This document shows, piece by piece, positions 1 to 10,098 of a DNA stretch of 64,000 nt. Below the pieces are notes generated by a model, which was not told the origin of the DNA, made no database searches, and worked only from the letters and a program-made list of their open reading frames with translations. This DNA comes from an uncultured Chitinophaga sp. (GTDB lineage: Bacteria; Bacteroidota; Bacteroidia; Chitinophagales; Chitinophagaceae): NCBI RefSeq assembly GCF_946479755.1, contig NZ_CAMLHC010000019.1, positions 1-64,000 on the forward strand, read 5' to 3'. How positions within the stretch are numbered: the first letter of the stretch is position 1; every line of letters begins with the position of its first letter. A program made the position numbers and the translations under genes.

Positions 1-3000
1 ATTTCAAAGAAGTCATCATCTGCTGTAATATCTTCTTTCCCGAAAAAATCCCTCCAGAGCTGTAATAATTTGAAGGTGAGTGGCACAAGCCCGGTAGTGT
101 TTTGCGCGGCATTGTCCGTGCCTGGCTCCTGCCCTGCCGTTACAACCGGTTCCGCGACGGGCTTTCCATATACCCAGGCGTCCAGCCTGTTTTGCAGTTC
201 CGTTACCGAAACAATGATATTGGGCTGCATGTCTTCCATGGCCAATACCCTCCTGATCACCTCAAATATTTCGGCTGCCTGTATCGCGTCCGGCATCCGG
301 CGGGTAAAGTCCAGCGCATCGAAACAAACACTGGTCCAGTTTTTCAGGTCACCGGTGTTCATCCCGGACCGGATAAAATAGTCCATGAAAGCATTGGCAG
401 GCGCATAGGCGCCAAAGCCGATGCCACCAAGTACGGCAGCAATGGAAGAAGTAACGAGACAGAAATCCAGCGGCCTGTTTCCGGCTACCTGCTGCAGTAC
501 CTGGATGCCTTTCACTTTCGGCAGAAACTGCCGGTGAATATCCGTTACCGTGAGCGCGTCCGCGGTAGTTAACATACCGGGGAGAACGCCTGCCGTATGA
601 AATACACCGTTTAGAGGTCCGGTGACAGCTTCTGCGGCTTCCCAAACAGCCGATAAGGCTGCCTCGTCCGCCACATCGCAATCATAATAAAGTACGGCGG
701 CGCCATCAACGGCGAGGGACCGGAGCCGCGCTATTTTTTGTTTGATATCTTCAGGCGCGGACGTATCAGACAGGTATGCGTCCCACTGTTCGCGGGGCGG
801 CAATACGGAACGGCCTGTGAGGATGACAGCAGCATCGAATTCCTGTACCAGGTGCTGCGCGATGGTAAATCCCACATCGCCCAGCCCGCCGGTAATAAGA
901 TAGACGCCCTTATTTTTGATACGTTGGTTTTCCCCGTTCTTTTCGACGGTAATATTATCATATATACGTTTCCACCTCGCTCCCCATCTGAAAGCAATGC
1001 TTTCTCCCGGCGCGGTGTGCTGAAGATCTCCGCAGATGTCTGCCAGCAGCCGGCCGGACATTTCCTCCGCTGCACCTATATCAATATGTCCTGTGGTAAC
1101 GCCAGGCAATTCCTGGGCCAATACGGTCGAAAGCGCCGGCAGCAAAGCTTTCATCGCTGGCAAAGCAGCATTATCTGTAACAGGGTGTAAACCCGCAGTG
1201 ACCACTTTCAGGTTATTTCCCTGTATCAATCCCGCTTTCACCAGATACAGCAGGCTGTCAAAAAACAGGCTGTCCTCCCCGGCTGAAGACATACCGATGC
1301 CCAGGCAGTGAATGATGGTATATGGTAGCAGCTGGCGGTCCGACAAAAATGAATACAATTTCGTATAGTCGGTATAGTCACCAACATTGATTTCAAATGT
1401 ATGCTCTGACAGTATGCGGAAACACTGACCGGCCTTCACCGTTACCGTCGTTGCACCGGATGCACGGTATTCCTGTATCAATGCGTCGGCCTGGCTACTG
1501 TCATCTGCCAGTATCATCTGGCAGCCGGCGGGTGTGGATTTTACCCGCGCTGAAAAAGGCGCTTTTTTCCAGGTGGGAACATAAAACCACTGCGAAAGGT
1601 TTTTCCTTCCCGGTGCTCCCCCTGCTATCAGCTGATTGAGCATTTCGAACGCATCCACATGCACGGGAAAAGCCGAACGGTCAAATGCATAAGGTGGCAA
1701 TGGCTCCTTACGGCCGCCTTCATCTTCGTAAAACCGGTTCCAGTCAGGCTGTATGCCACTTTCCCACAGCTCCCCGACGGCGGACAGGAGTACTTCGACA
1801 TCTTCGCCTCCGGCGTTGGCGTGTTTTACCAGGGTAATAACTTTATGCTGTTTCCTGCGCAGTTGATTTGACCGTACAAAAGTAGCAAGCGTATTACCTG
1901 GCCCTACCTCGACAAAAACGGCCGGTATTTCCGTCAGCAGCGTCTCGATCCCGGCAGCAAACATCACCTTCTCCCGCAGATGGCGGGTCCAGTACTCCGG
2001 CATTGCGATGTCCTCATCGGTGATCCAGGTGCCGGTAACATTAGACAAATAGGGGATCTGGTGAGGATTCCGTTTTACGTCACCGGTACAAGATCCAAAC
2101 GTCGTCAGTATTTCATCCATCATGTGGGAATGGAAGGCATGAGAGGTGCGGATAATCCTGTTGCTATAGCCCTTTTCGTTCAGCAGCGCCATAAATGAAT
2201 CAATGGATTCCGCAGGCCCTGAAACCACACACCATGCAGTGCTGTTAACTGCTGCCAGGGAAATATCGGGCCGGGCTTCCAGCAAGGGTATTAAAAGTTT
2301 TTCTTCCACCGCTACGCTTAACATAGCCCCTCCGGCTACCTGCTGCATCAATTCGCCCCGCTTCACCACCAGCCGCAATGCGTCTTCCGCAGAAAGCACC
2401 CCACTGATGCAGGCAGCCACATATTCTCCGATACTGTGGCCTATCATACTGTCAGGTGTGATACCCCAATGCATCATCAGCCGGGCCAGAGCATATTCCA
2501 TACAGAACAACAAAGGCTGTGTAACCGCCGTACGATGGATAGATCCGCCGCCTTCATGATCATCTGAAAAAACAAGTGAACGCAAATCAACCCCATTGAC
2601 AGATTGAACGATGTCAAAACATTCATCCAGCGTTTGCCGGAATACTTTCTCCGTAAAGTACAATCCCCGGCACATGTGTTTGTATTGGGTTCCCTGCCCT
2701 GGAAACATAAAAATGACACGCGGTCTGCTGTTTTCCGGCACCACGGTACCGGAAAAATCACCTTCCGAAAAATTACCAAGCTGCTGCCGCGCATCTGTTA
2801 TGTTTTGGCATACAAACGCTTTCCGAAAAGCCATGGGCGCGCGAAAACGATTTAATGTATAGCTAATACCCGGCAGCGTTGCATCCGTATCTTCCCTCAA
2901 ACAGGCTGCCAGGGCACTGATATTGGCTTTCAGGGCGGTAGCTGTCTTTGCCGATACCGTAAGCAGCCGGCATCCGCCATTGTCTGGCGGAGCAGGGTGC

Positions 3001-4298
3001 TGTGGGGCTTCTTCCAATATCACATGGGCATTTGTTCCGCCAATTCCGAAAGAGCTGACGCCGGCTCTCAACGGATGACCCGCCATGTGCCATTCCCGCA
3101 AGGTGGTGTTTACATAAAAAGGACTGTCAGAAAAATCGATGCCGGTGTTGGCCGACTCGAAATGGAGGCTTGGAGGGATTTGCCTGTTCTTGAGTGCCAA
3201 CACCGTTTTAATAAAGCCGGCGATACCTGCAGCGGCATTCGCGTGACCGATGTTTGTCTTTACCGAACCGACAGCACAATACTGCCCGTCGCTTTTTCCG
3301 AATGCCTTTTTAAGCGCTCCTATTTCCACGGGATCTCCCAACCTGGTACCGGTACCATGTGTTTCGACATAGCTGATGGTAGCCGGGCTGACGCCGGCCA
3401 TACTCATCGCCTTCAGTATAACGCGGCTCTGTCCTTCCACACCGGGCGCCGTAAAGGACATTTTATGGTGCCCGTCATTGTTAACCGCGCAGCCCCGGAT
3501 AACAGCGTAAATATGATCTTTGTCTTTTAAAGCATCCCCGAGTCGTTTAAGGACTACCACGCCGGCACCTTCCGACCCCACAGTACCGCTGGCTTTCTCA
3601 TCAAATGCCCTGCAATGCCCGTCGCGGGAGCTAATCATTCCCTCCTGATACAGGTATCCGCGTTTTGAGTAGTTATTGATAGTGATACCGCCAGCAAGCG
3701 CGATGGTGCATTCCCTCAGAAGCAGGCTTACTACCGCGCGATGTACTGCTACCAACGATGTGGAACAGGCCGTGTTTTGAAATACAGCCGGTCCTTTCAG
3801 ATCGAGCAGATAAGCCACCCGGGAGCACAGATAAGTGATATCCCGCAACTGTGAGGCCGTGTAGTCATCTACCAGCTGCTCCCTGTTCGTTAAAACGGAA
3901 TACACTTCCCAGTTGACATTTGGATTAGCGCCCGCAAAAAGACCAACCTGTTCTTCCGGCCTGCGGACATTATACCCGGCATCATCCAGGGCATGCCAGC
4001 ATTGTTCATGAAATATTCTCAGCTGGGGGTCCATCAGCGTTGCTTCTTCCGGGCGATACCCGAAAAAGGCGGCATCAAAATATTCTTTACCCGTCACGTA
4101 AGCATTAGCCTTTACATATAAGGGATCTTCCAGCAAAGATTTGTCTTCTCCTTCCCCCAGTATTTCTTCATCAGTTAATGCTGCAATAGATTCTATTCCG
4201 TTTTTGAGGTTCTCCCAAAAACGGTGTATATCAGGAGCACCGGGGAATCTGCCCGACATGCCGATAATGGCGACCTCCATTCCGTTGTAGCTGCTCAT
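1..4298 (-). CDS. Type I polyketide synthase module, KS-AT-KR-ACP (3' part outside window)
   Basis: This modular PKS extends the peptide from the preceding Ser-NRPS with one malonate and reduces the beta-keto group. My translation from the ATG at 4298 reads MSSYNGMEVAIIGMSGRFPG, a typical KS start. The KS has Cys178 in NTACSTS, VETHGTGT and NIGHANAAAG. The AT has GHSIGEY with Ser622, and HAFH near residue 720, which in this family indicates malonyl-CoA. The KR has the NADPH loop GGLGDVG near residue 1140, and a Ser/Tyr/Asn active site in SSIAAVLGG...GAYAPANA. About 280 residues between AT and KR fit the KR structural part, with no DH or ER motif. The frame is open to position 1, where an ACP-like segment (FFGKEDITADDDFFE) begins. 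It starts 5 bp after the NRPS5 stop, so it is co-transcribed. The GxDS phosphopantetheine site and any later domains lie outside the window. Confidence 0.95.
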   Translation of the reverse strand, partial: MSSYNGMEVAIIGMSGRFPGAPDIHRFWENLKNGIESIAALTDEEILGEGEDKSLLEDPLYVKANAYVTGKEYFDAAFFGYRPEEATLMDPQLRIFHEQCWHALDDAGYNVRRPEEQVGLFAGANPNVNWEVYSVLTNREQLVDDYTASQLRDITYLCSRVAYLLDLKGPAVFQNTACSTSLVAVHRAVVSLLLRECTIALAGGITINNYSKRGYLYQEGMISSRDGHCRAFDEKASGTVGSEGAGVVVLKRLGDALKDKDHIYAVIRGCAVNNDGHHKMSFTAPGVEGQSRVILKAMSMAGVSPATISYVETHGTGTRLGDPVEIGALKKAFGKSDGQYCAVGSVKTNIGHANAAAGIAGFIKTVLALKNRQIPPSLHFESANTGIDFSDSPFYVNTTLREWHMAGHPLRAGVSSFGIGGTNAHVILEEAPQHPAPPDNGGCRLLTVSAKTATALKANISALAACLREDTDATLPGISYTLNRFRAPMAFRKAFVCQNITDARQQLGNFSEGDFSGTVVPENSRPRVIFMFPGQGTQYKHMCRGLYFTEKVFRQTLDECFDIVQSVNGVDLRSLVFSDDHEGGGSIHRTAVTQPLLFCMEYALARLMMHWGITPDSMIGHSIGEYVAACISGVLSAEDALRLVVKRGELMQQVAGGAMLSVAVEEKLLIPLLEARPDISLAAVNSTAWCVVSGPAESIDSFMALLNEKGYSNRIIRTSHAFHSHMMDEILTTFGSCTGDVKRNPHQIPYLSNVTGTWITDEDIAMPEYWTRHLREKVMFAAGIETLLTEIPAVFVEVGPGNTLATFVRSNQLRRKQHKVITLVKHANAGGEDVEVLLSAVGELWESGIQPDWNRFYEDEGGRKEPLPPYAFDRSAFPVHVDAFEMLNQLIAGGAPGRKNLSQWFYVPTWKKAPFSARVKSTPAGCQMILADDSSQADALIQEYRASGATTVTVKAGQCFRILSEHTFEINVGDYTDYTKLYSFLSDRQLLPYTIIHCLGIGMSSAGEDSLFFDSLLYLVKAGLIQGNNLKVVTAGLHPVTDNAALPAMKALLPALSTVLAQELPGVTTGHIDIGAAEEMSGRLLADICGDLQHTAPGESIAFRWGARWKRIYDNITVEKNGENQRIKNKGVYLITGGLGDVGFTIAQHLVQEFDAAVILTGRSVLPPREQWDAYLSDTSAPEDIKQKIARLRSLAVDGAAVLYYDCDVADEAALSAVWEAAEAVTGPLNGVFHTAGVLPGMLTTADALTVTDIHRQFLPKVKGIQVLQQVAGNRPLDFCLVTSSIAAVLGGIGFGAYAPANAFMDYFIRSGMNTGDLKNWTSVCFDALDFTRRMPDAIQAAEIFEVIRRVLAMEDMQPNIIVSVTELQNRLDAWVYGKPVAEPVVTAGQEPGTDNAAQNTTGLVPLTFKLLQLWRDFFGKEDITADDDFFE

Positions 4299-4303
4299 AA
4301 CGT

Positions 4304-6937
4304 TTAATATCCACTGTTTCCAAATAGGTTAACAATATTCTTCATGTCTGTCGCATCTTTGGTCAATGCCTGTTGGTATTCTGTTTCAGGACTGTTGCTG
4401 TCTGTTATGAATTTTGCCAGGGACTGGATGGTGGGAAACTGAAAAACATCCGGAATGGTTACCTCAGCCTTCAGGCTGTCTTTAATGCGGTTAACCAGTT
4501 CAAGTACTTTTAAAGAGTTGCCTCCCAATTCGAAGAAACTTTTATTCACACTCAACACGGCTTTATCTGCATTCAGCACTTTCGCCCAGATTTCGGCGAG
4601 CTGTTGTTCTGTTGCCCCTGACGGAGGTGTATGTTCCGCTTCCTTTGCCAACACAGGCTCCGGAAGCGCTTTCCTGTTGGCCTTACCGCTGATGGTAAGC
4701 GGAATCTTTTCACATCTGACGTAAAACGCAGGCAACATGTAATCCGGTAACGATGCTGCCAGATACGCCTTTAACGGCGCCGTATCAATAGGGGTATCCG
4801 CCACATAGTAGGCTACAACATACTTATCGTTATCTTTTCCTTTCAACGCCACTACGCCTTCTTTTATCCCTTCATATGCCACCAGCAGGCTTTCAATCTC
4901 TCCCGGCTCAATCCTGAATCCACGGACCTTCACCTGATCGTCTATACGGCCCAGAAAAGCCATATTCCCATCCGGCAGCCACCGGGCAAGGTCCCCCGTC
5001 TTATAAATGCGTTCTTCCGGTATATACTGGTTATACCCAAATTTTTCCACTGTCAGTGTTTCCTGATTCAGATAACCTTTCGCCAGGCCGGCCCCTGCCA
5101 CGCACAATTCGCCTGGGAATCCCGGCAGGCATAATTTCCCGTTACTATCAAGGATATAAAAACGGGTGTTATCAATTGGCCTGCCGATGGGTACCCTGCT
5201 GTTATCCGAAGCAAAAAGGCATTCATAATAAGAAATGTCGACTGTTGCTTCGGTAGGACCATATAAGTTCACCAATCGAACCGGGTAATGACTTCTCACT
5301 ACCTTATCAAACTGCAGTACCTGTTCCGGCCTTAGTTCTTCTCCGCTGCAGAAAACGATTTTCAGTTTACTTAAATCCCGGGCGGCGGCGTTCAGCTCCA
5401 GGTGATCCAGGAAATACCGGAGCATGGAAGGCACAAAGTGAACGCAGGTCACACCATGCAGGAGCATGCTGCCGATAAGCGCCGGTGGCTCCTTCTCTTT
5501 GCCGGGCGGCAACATATATAGTGAGGCGCCGGCGAAAGCCCACCAGAAAAGCTCCCATACTGAAACATCGAATACCACCGGGGTCTTTTGTATCAATACA
5601 TCCTGTTCCTGCAACGGATAGGCCTGCTGCATCCATATCAACCTGTTTACGACGGAATGATGCGCTATCACCACCCCTTTGGGCTGTCCGGTAGATCCGG
5701 AGGTGTATATCACATAGGCAGGCATATCTCCCTTTAATGCCGGGGGCGGTACAAACTCATGATTCCATCTATATGGAACATCCGTGTCCGGATTTACAGC
5801 CATCACTGAAAAAGCCGAAAATACATTGTTGTATCGCGCCTCTGTCAGCACGATTTTCATCCCGGAATCGTTGATGATACTTTGTACCCTTCCGGCAGGA
5901 TAAGCGGCGTCCATCGGCACATAGGCGGCACCGGTTTTCATGATCCCAAGGATAGCAGGGATCAGGTTATGCCCCCTGTCCAGCAACACCCCTGCGAGAT
6001 CACCCGGCAGCATCCCTTTTTGCTGCAGCCAGGCCGCTATCTGGTCCGACCTTTCCTTTATCTCGCTGTAGGTATATGTCTTTCCATCCAGCCTTACCGC
6101 AATATTGCCAGGCGTTTTACGGCACTGTGCCTCGAACACGGAAATAATGGTTTCCTCCTGCGGGTAGGGAACGGAGGTATTGTTCAACGCATATAACAAC
6201 CAGTTCCGCTCATCTGCCGGGACAACTTCTACCTGGTCAAGCACCTGGTCACTTTCTGCTATCAGCCTGCAAAGAAGATCCATATAACAGGCGGCGATCC
6301 GCCGGATAAATGGCTCACTGAATAGGGCCGTATTATACCTGATATTTAATACCAATGCTTCTGTTGTCCTGAAAGCAAACAGTATATCGCACACTCCAGT
6401 ATCAAAAGCGCTTACATCCTGTATATCCTGCAATAACATTCCCGTGAACGGGATATGCCTCCATCCGGCATTCGCTGCATCCAGTATTTTGGCGAGCGGA
6501 TAGTTATCATGACTAAAATCATTGAGCAGTTTATCTTTTACAGTGTGCAAACATGTAGCAAAAGTGTTACCGGCATAGTTCCCCATTCTCACTGGTATCA
6601 GTTGTTTATCCCTCCCACCGGAATAGGAAGCACATAAGACCACAAAATCATCCTGGGAATAACAACGGTATGCCAACGCACCCAGCGCCGTGAGGAGTAA
6701 TATGTGCCGTGCTTTGGCAGTAGGTGCCGCCTTTCCAAGCATCTCCGAGGCCGCGGCAGGCGCCGTAAAAGTATAGTCAGCATCATGCGAGGCGCCTGCA
6801 CCCGCCATACTGGCGTCAGGATCGGCAAAACATGCCACCGGCTCAATGTTTTCAAGTCTTTTTTGCCAGTAATTACGGGCGATGATATTCCTGTTGGATT
6901 CCATTGCCTGAAAATCCAGTGTCTGATTATTCAACAT
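4304..6937 (-). CDS. NRPS5: half-condensation domain, A (Ser), T
   Basis: This single elongation module has 877 residues. Residues 1-240 match only the C-terminal half of a condensation domain (from ARNYWQKRLENI to the segment before the A domain). No HHxxxDG catalytic motif is present. The A domain spans about 255-760 with core motifs YTSGSTGQPKG, FDVSVWELFW, NLYGPTEA, YKTGDLARW and a final NGK-like lysine loop (ISGKANRKAL). Reading the ten pocket positions against GrsA gives DVWHFSLVDK, a published serine code. The T domain carries GGNSL with Ser808. NRPS4 ends in a complete C domain 15 bp upstream, which probably supplies condensation in trans. The C-terminus, about 70 residues beyond the T serine, probably docks to the PKS. 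Serine activation is a confident prediction; the role of the half-C is unknown. Confidence 0.93.
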   Translation of the reverse strand: MLNNQTLDFQAMESNRNIIARNYWQKRLENIEPVACFADPDASMAGAGASHDADYTFTAPAAASEMLGKAAPTAKARHILLLTALGALAYRCYSQDDFVVLCASYSGGRDKQLIPVRMGNYAGNTFATCLHTVKDKLLNDFSHDNYPLAKILDAANAGWRHIPFTGMLLQDIQDVSAFDTGVCDILFAFRTTEALVLNIRYNTALFSEPFIRRIAACYMDLLCRLIAESDQVLDQVEVVPADERNWLLYALNNTSVPYPQEETIISVFEAQCRKTPGNIAVRLDGKTYTYSEIKERSDQIAAWLQQKGMLPGDLAGVLLDRGHNLIPAILGIMKTGAAYVPMDAAYPAGRVQSIINDSGMKIVLTEARYNNVFSAFSVMAVNPDTDVPYRWNHEFVPPPALKGDMPAYVIYTSGSTGQPKGVVIAHHSVVNRLIWMQQAYPLQEQDVLIQKTPVVFDVSVWELFWWAFAGASLYMLPPGKEKEPPALIGSMLLHGVTCVHFVPSMLRYFLDHLELNAAARDLSKLKIVFCSGEELRPEQVLQFDKVVRSHYPVRLVNLYGPTEATVDISYYECLFASDNSRVPIGRPIDNTRFYILDSNGKLCLPGFPGELCVAGAGLAKGYLNQETLTVEKFGYNQYIPEERIYKTGDLARWLPDGNMAFLGRIDDQVKVRGFRIEPGEIESLLVAYEGIKEGVVALKGKDNDKYVVAYYVADTPIDTAPLKAYLAASLPDYMLPAFYVRCEKIPLTISGKANRKALPEPVLAKEAEHTPPSGATEQQLAEIWAKVLNADKAVLSVNKSFFELGGNSLKVLELVNRIKDSLKAEVTIPDVFQFPTIQSLAKFITDSNSPETEYQQALTKDATDMKNIVNLFGNSGY

Positions 6938-6952
6938 GGTGGCGTAATTTTC

Positions 6953-9900
6953 CTATAGATTGAAAGAGATATCTTCTTCCTCCATCCCTGGGCCGGTATA
7001 TTGTGCTATAACAGCGCCTGTTTTAGCGTGAATATCAACCATTACATCACTGACCAATTTTTTAAAATCGTGAACGATCGTTGTAATATCAGCCGCAGTA
7101 AAGTAACTGGTAGCATATTCAAACTGAAAGTCGTAATGATCAATACCTTCATTCACCATCAATGCAACAGGATATTTGGCTGTTCCTTTATTGAACACAT
7201 AGGGAACAAAGGGGGACTCTCCGGAGGCGGGGCTGTTTTCTTCAAAATTCTGGAATACAAACATGGTTTTAAAAAGGTGGGTCACGGGTTGTTCCCTCCT
7301 GGCATTTATCTCCTGCAACAGATCTGCCAGGTCATATACCTGCCTGCTGTTTGCCTCCACCAGGAGGGCATGCAGTTCCCCTGCAAAGACAACGAATGGC
7401 AAGTCGCTCTTTACATGACATCTGACCGGCAGTGTCTTAACAAACATTCCGACAACGCCTTCCAGTTCATGTTGCAGCCTTCCTGACGCCGGCACACCGA
7501 TGATGATATCATCCTGTCCGGTTATCCGGCACAGGTACATCAGGTAAACAGTGAACAGTGCGGAGAAGGCAGTGATCCCCTCATCTTGCAAGGCAGATAA
7601 AAAAGGAGACAATAACGTTTTACTGATTTGGAAATCTATCTCCCCTCCACCACTATTAATCGCTCCGCTACCTGTAATAACCACCGGTAACTTCAACTCC
7701 GGCGGCGGCATATCAAATCTATTAAGCCAGAACTCCCTATGGGAAAGATATTCAGGGGATTTCCTGAAAGCAAACTCCCATTCGGCATAATCCTTATACC
7801 GGATAGCCGGGTGGGCAGGGTGTATCCCTTTTTCAAGCTCTCTGAATTCTGTATACAACGTCTGTTGTGAAATACCATCACATATTATATGATGCATATC
7901 TATAACGAGCAGGTACCTTTGTGCTGTTGTGCTAATAACTGCACACCTGAAAAGAGGCCCTTGTTCCAGGTCGAAAGGCCTGATGAAGCGGGTAATAGCA
8001 GCGTCAACATGATGATCTTCACAATTGATTACCTCTATGTCAACAGTAGCCGCCTCCTTTACCACCTGGAATATCTGGCCGTCTTCGTAGCAGAATATCG
8101 TTCTCAGGCTTTCATGCCTGTTAACCAATGCCGAAACTGTTGCTTTTATTTTTATCAGATCAGGTTGTTCTTTCATTACCCAGGCCATAGGCATATTATA
8201 GGCGGTTCCGGCTTTGTTCATGGCATGGAGATAAAACATCCTGGCTTGTGCAGATGCCACCTGGTACCTGTCTTTTGCGGCTGCCTGCGGAATGTTCATA
8301 TAATCCTGTTGTGTTGCCTTCCTGATAAGCGAAGCCTGTTTCCGGATCGTGAGATGATTAAACAATTCCAGAAGCGACACGACAACGCCAAACTCTTTAT
8401 AGATCATAGTAACCAGCCGCAGGCTGCTCAGGGAATTTCCGCCGCTTTTGTGAAAGATATCTTCCACGGAAATATCGCTTCGGCCCAGAATAGTTTCCCA
8501 TATTCGCAGTAATCGCACTTCCGTTTCGTCAGCCGGCGCAACAACAGGCGACTGCTGTATTTCCGCCAGCATCTTTTTCAGATCTGCTTTACCACTCTCC
8601 AACAGCGGGAAAGAGGATCGAATGAAGATATTGGCCGGAATCATGTACTCCGGCAGTCTCTCTGCCAGATACTGTTGCAGCTGTTTTTCCCGTAAGCCTG
8701 CAGCCGCCGGTATATCATCCATGATGACAAAGGCCCACAACACATCGTTTCCTCCCTCACCCTGCCGACTGGTCACCAGCACATTTTTTACTCCGGGATA
8801 CCGGATGATCTCCTGTTCGATTTCATCTATCTCAACACGAATACCCCTTAGTTTAATCTGGCGGTCATTTCTACCCAGCAGATCGATTTTACCATTTGGC
8901 AGGACGCGTGCAGTATCTCCGGTCCTGAATGCAATCACAGGTTTCTTTCCCGGACGTTCAACCCGCACGAATTTTTCGTGCGTCAGCGCCGGTTCATTAA
9001 GATATCCCTTGGCGGTATAGTCAGACAGAATATACAACTCTCCCGGTATCAGCGGATTACAGGGCATTATTCCATCATCGGAAATCAATATCTCCGTGCC
9101 GCTGATGGGATATCCTATCGGTATCCTGCTCTGGTGCACATCCGCAGGGCTAATTCTGTAACAACATCTTACCATTGTTGTTTCCGTAGGGCCATATAAG
9201 TTAACCAGCCCAACCCGGTCACCGACAGTATTGTACCAGTTAATCAGTTCTGCGGGGATAATCCTTTCACCAGACATCAGTATATAACGAAGCGCTGCAA
9301 AATCATTTACTGATAACGCCTGGTGATTAATGATACGGAATATACTCGGCACACAATGAACAACATGAATATCCGACACTTCCAGCCATTGCGTCATTTT
9401 ATCGACCGTAAAAAAATCTTTGCCGCCCGGGCTGATACATATGGTACCTCCTGTCAGCAAGGGCACAAATACTTCCCGCAGGAAAGCATCAAAACAGGGG
9501 TTGATCAGCTGGCTGTAACGGAAATTATGGTCAAGACTGAACTCCTGTATCTCCCATTGCAGGAACTGCAACAGGCTCTTGTTTTTCCCTACAATCCCCT
9601 TAGGCTTACCGGTAGTACCCGATGTAAAATAGACGTAGATACTGTCGTCACCATCATATACCGGGTAAGTAATGGTACTGGTAGTACTCCCAAGAATATC
9701 TTCCGCAATATATTTCTGCAAAGAAGCGGCACCTCCGGCGATCTCCGTGCTTCTATCCGTAATAATATGTTCCAGTTGCAGGTCGTCCAGTATACGCTTT
9801 AGCCTGTACGGCGGCAATGACCCGTCTATTGGCACAAAAACGCAACCTGCATTCATGACACCAATGGCAGTCCGGATAAGCAGACTCCTGTCATCCATCA

Positions 9901-10069
9901 TCACCCCTACGAGGCTCTCTTTACCGATGTTTCTGTTCAACAGAAATGCTGAAATATTATTGGCGGCCGCCAATACACCGGCATAGGTAATTTTATCGTT
10001 CCCCGACTCAATAGCAATACGATCGCTGTTAAGATGCAGGCTCTTTAATAATTCGTGTTGAAAAATCAT
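6953..10069 (-). CDS. NRPS4: A-T-C
   Basis: This protein of 1038 residues starts directly with an adenylation domain (about 1-500), then T (515-580) and a full condensation domain (595-1030). A-domain motifs are YFTSGTTGKPKG, FDAFLREVF, NLYGPTET and FRTGDTARV. The pocket reads DARHLSLMVK, which I cannot assign; His278, Ser301 and Leu322 (GrsA numbering) are shared with serine-type pockets, but Ala236/Arg239 are not. The T motif is GGNSL. The C domain has MHHIICDG and an LCL-like N-terminus (YQVASAQARMFYLHAM), so it should accept an L-configured donor. The C domain serving this A domain sits at the end of NRPS3, so the C and A domains of the module are on separate proteins. The ATG at 10069 follows the NRPS3 stop by 29 bp. 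Confidence 0.93.
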   Translation of the reverse strand: MIFQHELLKSLHLNSDRIAIESGNDKITYAGVLAAANNISAFLLNRNIGKESLVGVMMDDRSLLIRTAIGVMNAGCVFVPIDGSLPPYRLKRILDDLQLEHIITDRSTEIAGGAASLQKYIAEDILGSTTSTITYPVYDGDDSIYVYFTSGTTGKPKGIVGKNKSLLQFLQWEIQEFSLDHNFRYSQLINPCFDAFLREVFVPLLTGGTICISPGGKDFFTVDKMTQWLEVSDIHVVHCVPSIFRIINHQALSVNDFAALRYILMSGERIIPAELINWYNTVGDRVGLVNLYGPTETTMVRCCYRISPADVHQSRIPIGYPISGTEILISDDGIMPCNPLIPGELYILSDYTAKGYLNEPALTHEKFVRVERPGKKPVIAFRTGDTARVLPNGKIDLLGRNDRQIKLRGIRVEIDEIEQEIIRYPGVKNVLVTSRQGEGGNDVLWAFVIMDDIPAAAGLREKQLQQYLAERLPEYMIPANIFIRSSFPLLESGKADLKKMLAEIQQSPVVAPADETEVRLLRIWETILGRSDISVEDIFHKSGGNSLSSLRLVTMIYKEFGVVVSLLELFNHLTIRKQASLIRKATQQDYMNIPQAAAKDRYQVASAQARMFYLHAMNKAGTAYNMPMAWVMKEQPDLIKIKATVSALVNRHESLRTIFCYEDGQIFQVVKEAATVDIEVINCEDHHVDAAITRFIRPFDLEQGPLFRCAVISTTAQRYLLVIDMHHIICDGISQQTLYTEFRELEKGIHPAHPAIRYKDYAEWEFAFRKSPEYLSHREFWLNRFDMPPPELKLPVVITGSGAINSGGGEIDFQISKTLLSPFLSALQDEGITAFSALFTVYLMYLCRITGQDDIIIGVPASGRLQHELEGVVGMFVKTLPVRCHVKSDLPFVVFAGELHALLVEANSRQVYDLADLLQEINARREQPVTHLFKTMFVFQNFEENSPASGESPFVPYVFNKGTAKYPVALMVNEGIDHYDFQFEYATSYFTAADITTIVHDFKKLVSDVMVDIHAKTGAVIAQYTGPGMEEEDISFNL

Positions 10070-10098
10070 CGTGTTTTTTTTATGACTGACATCATGGA

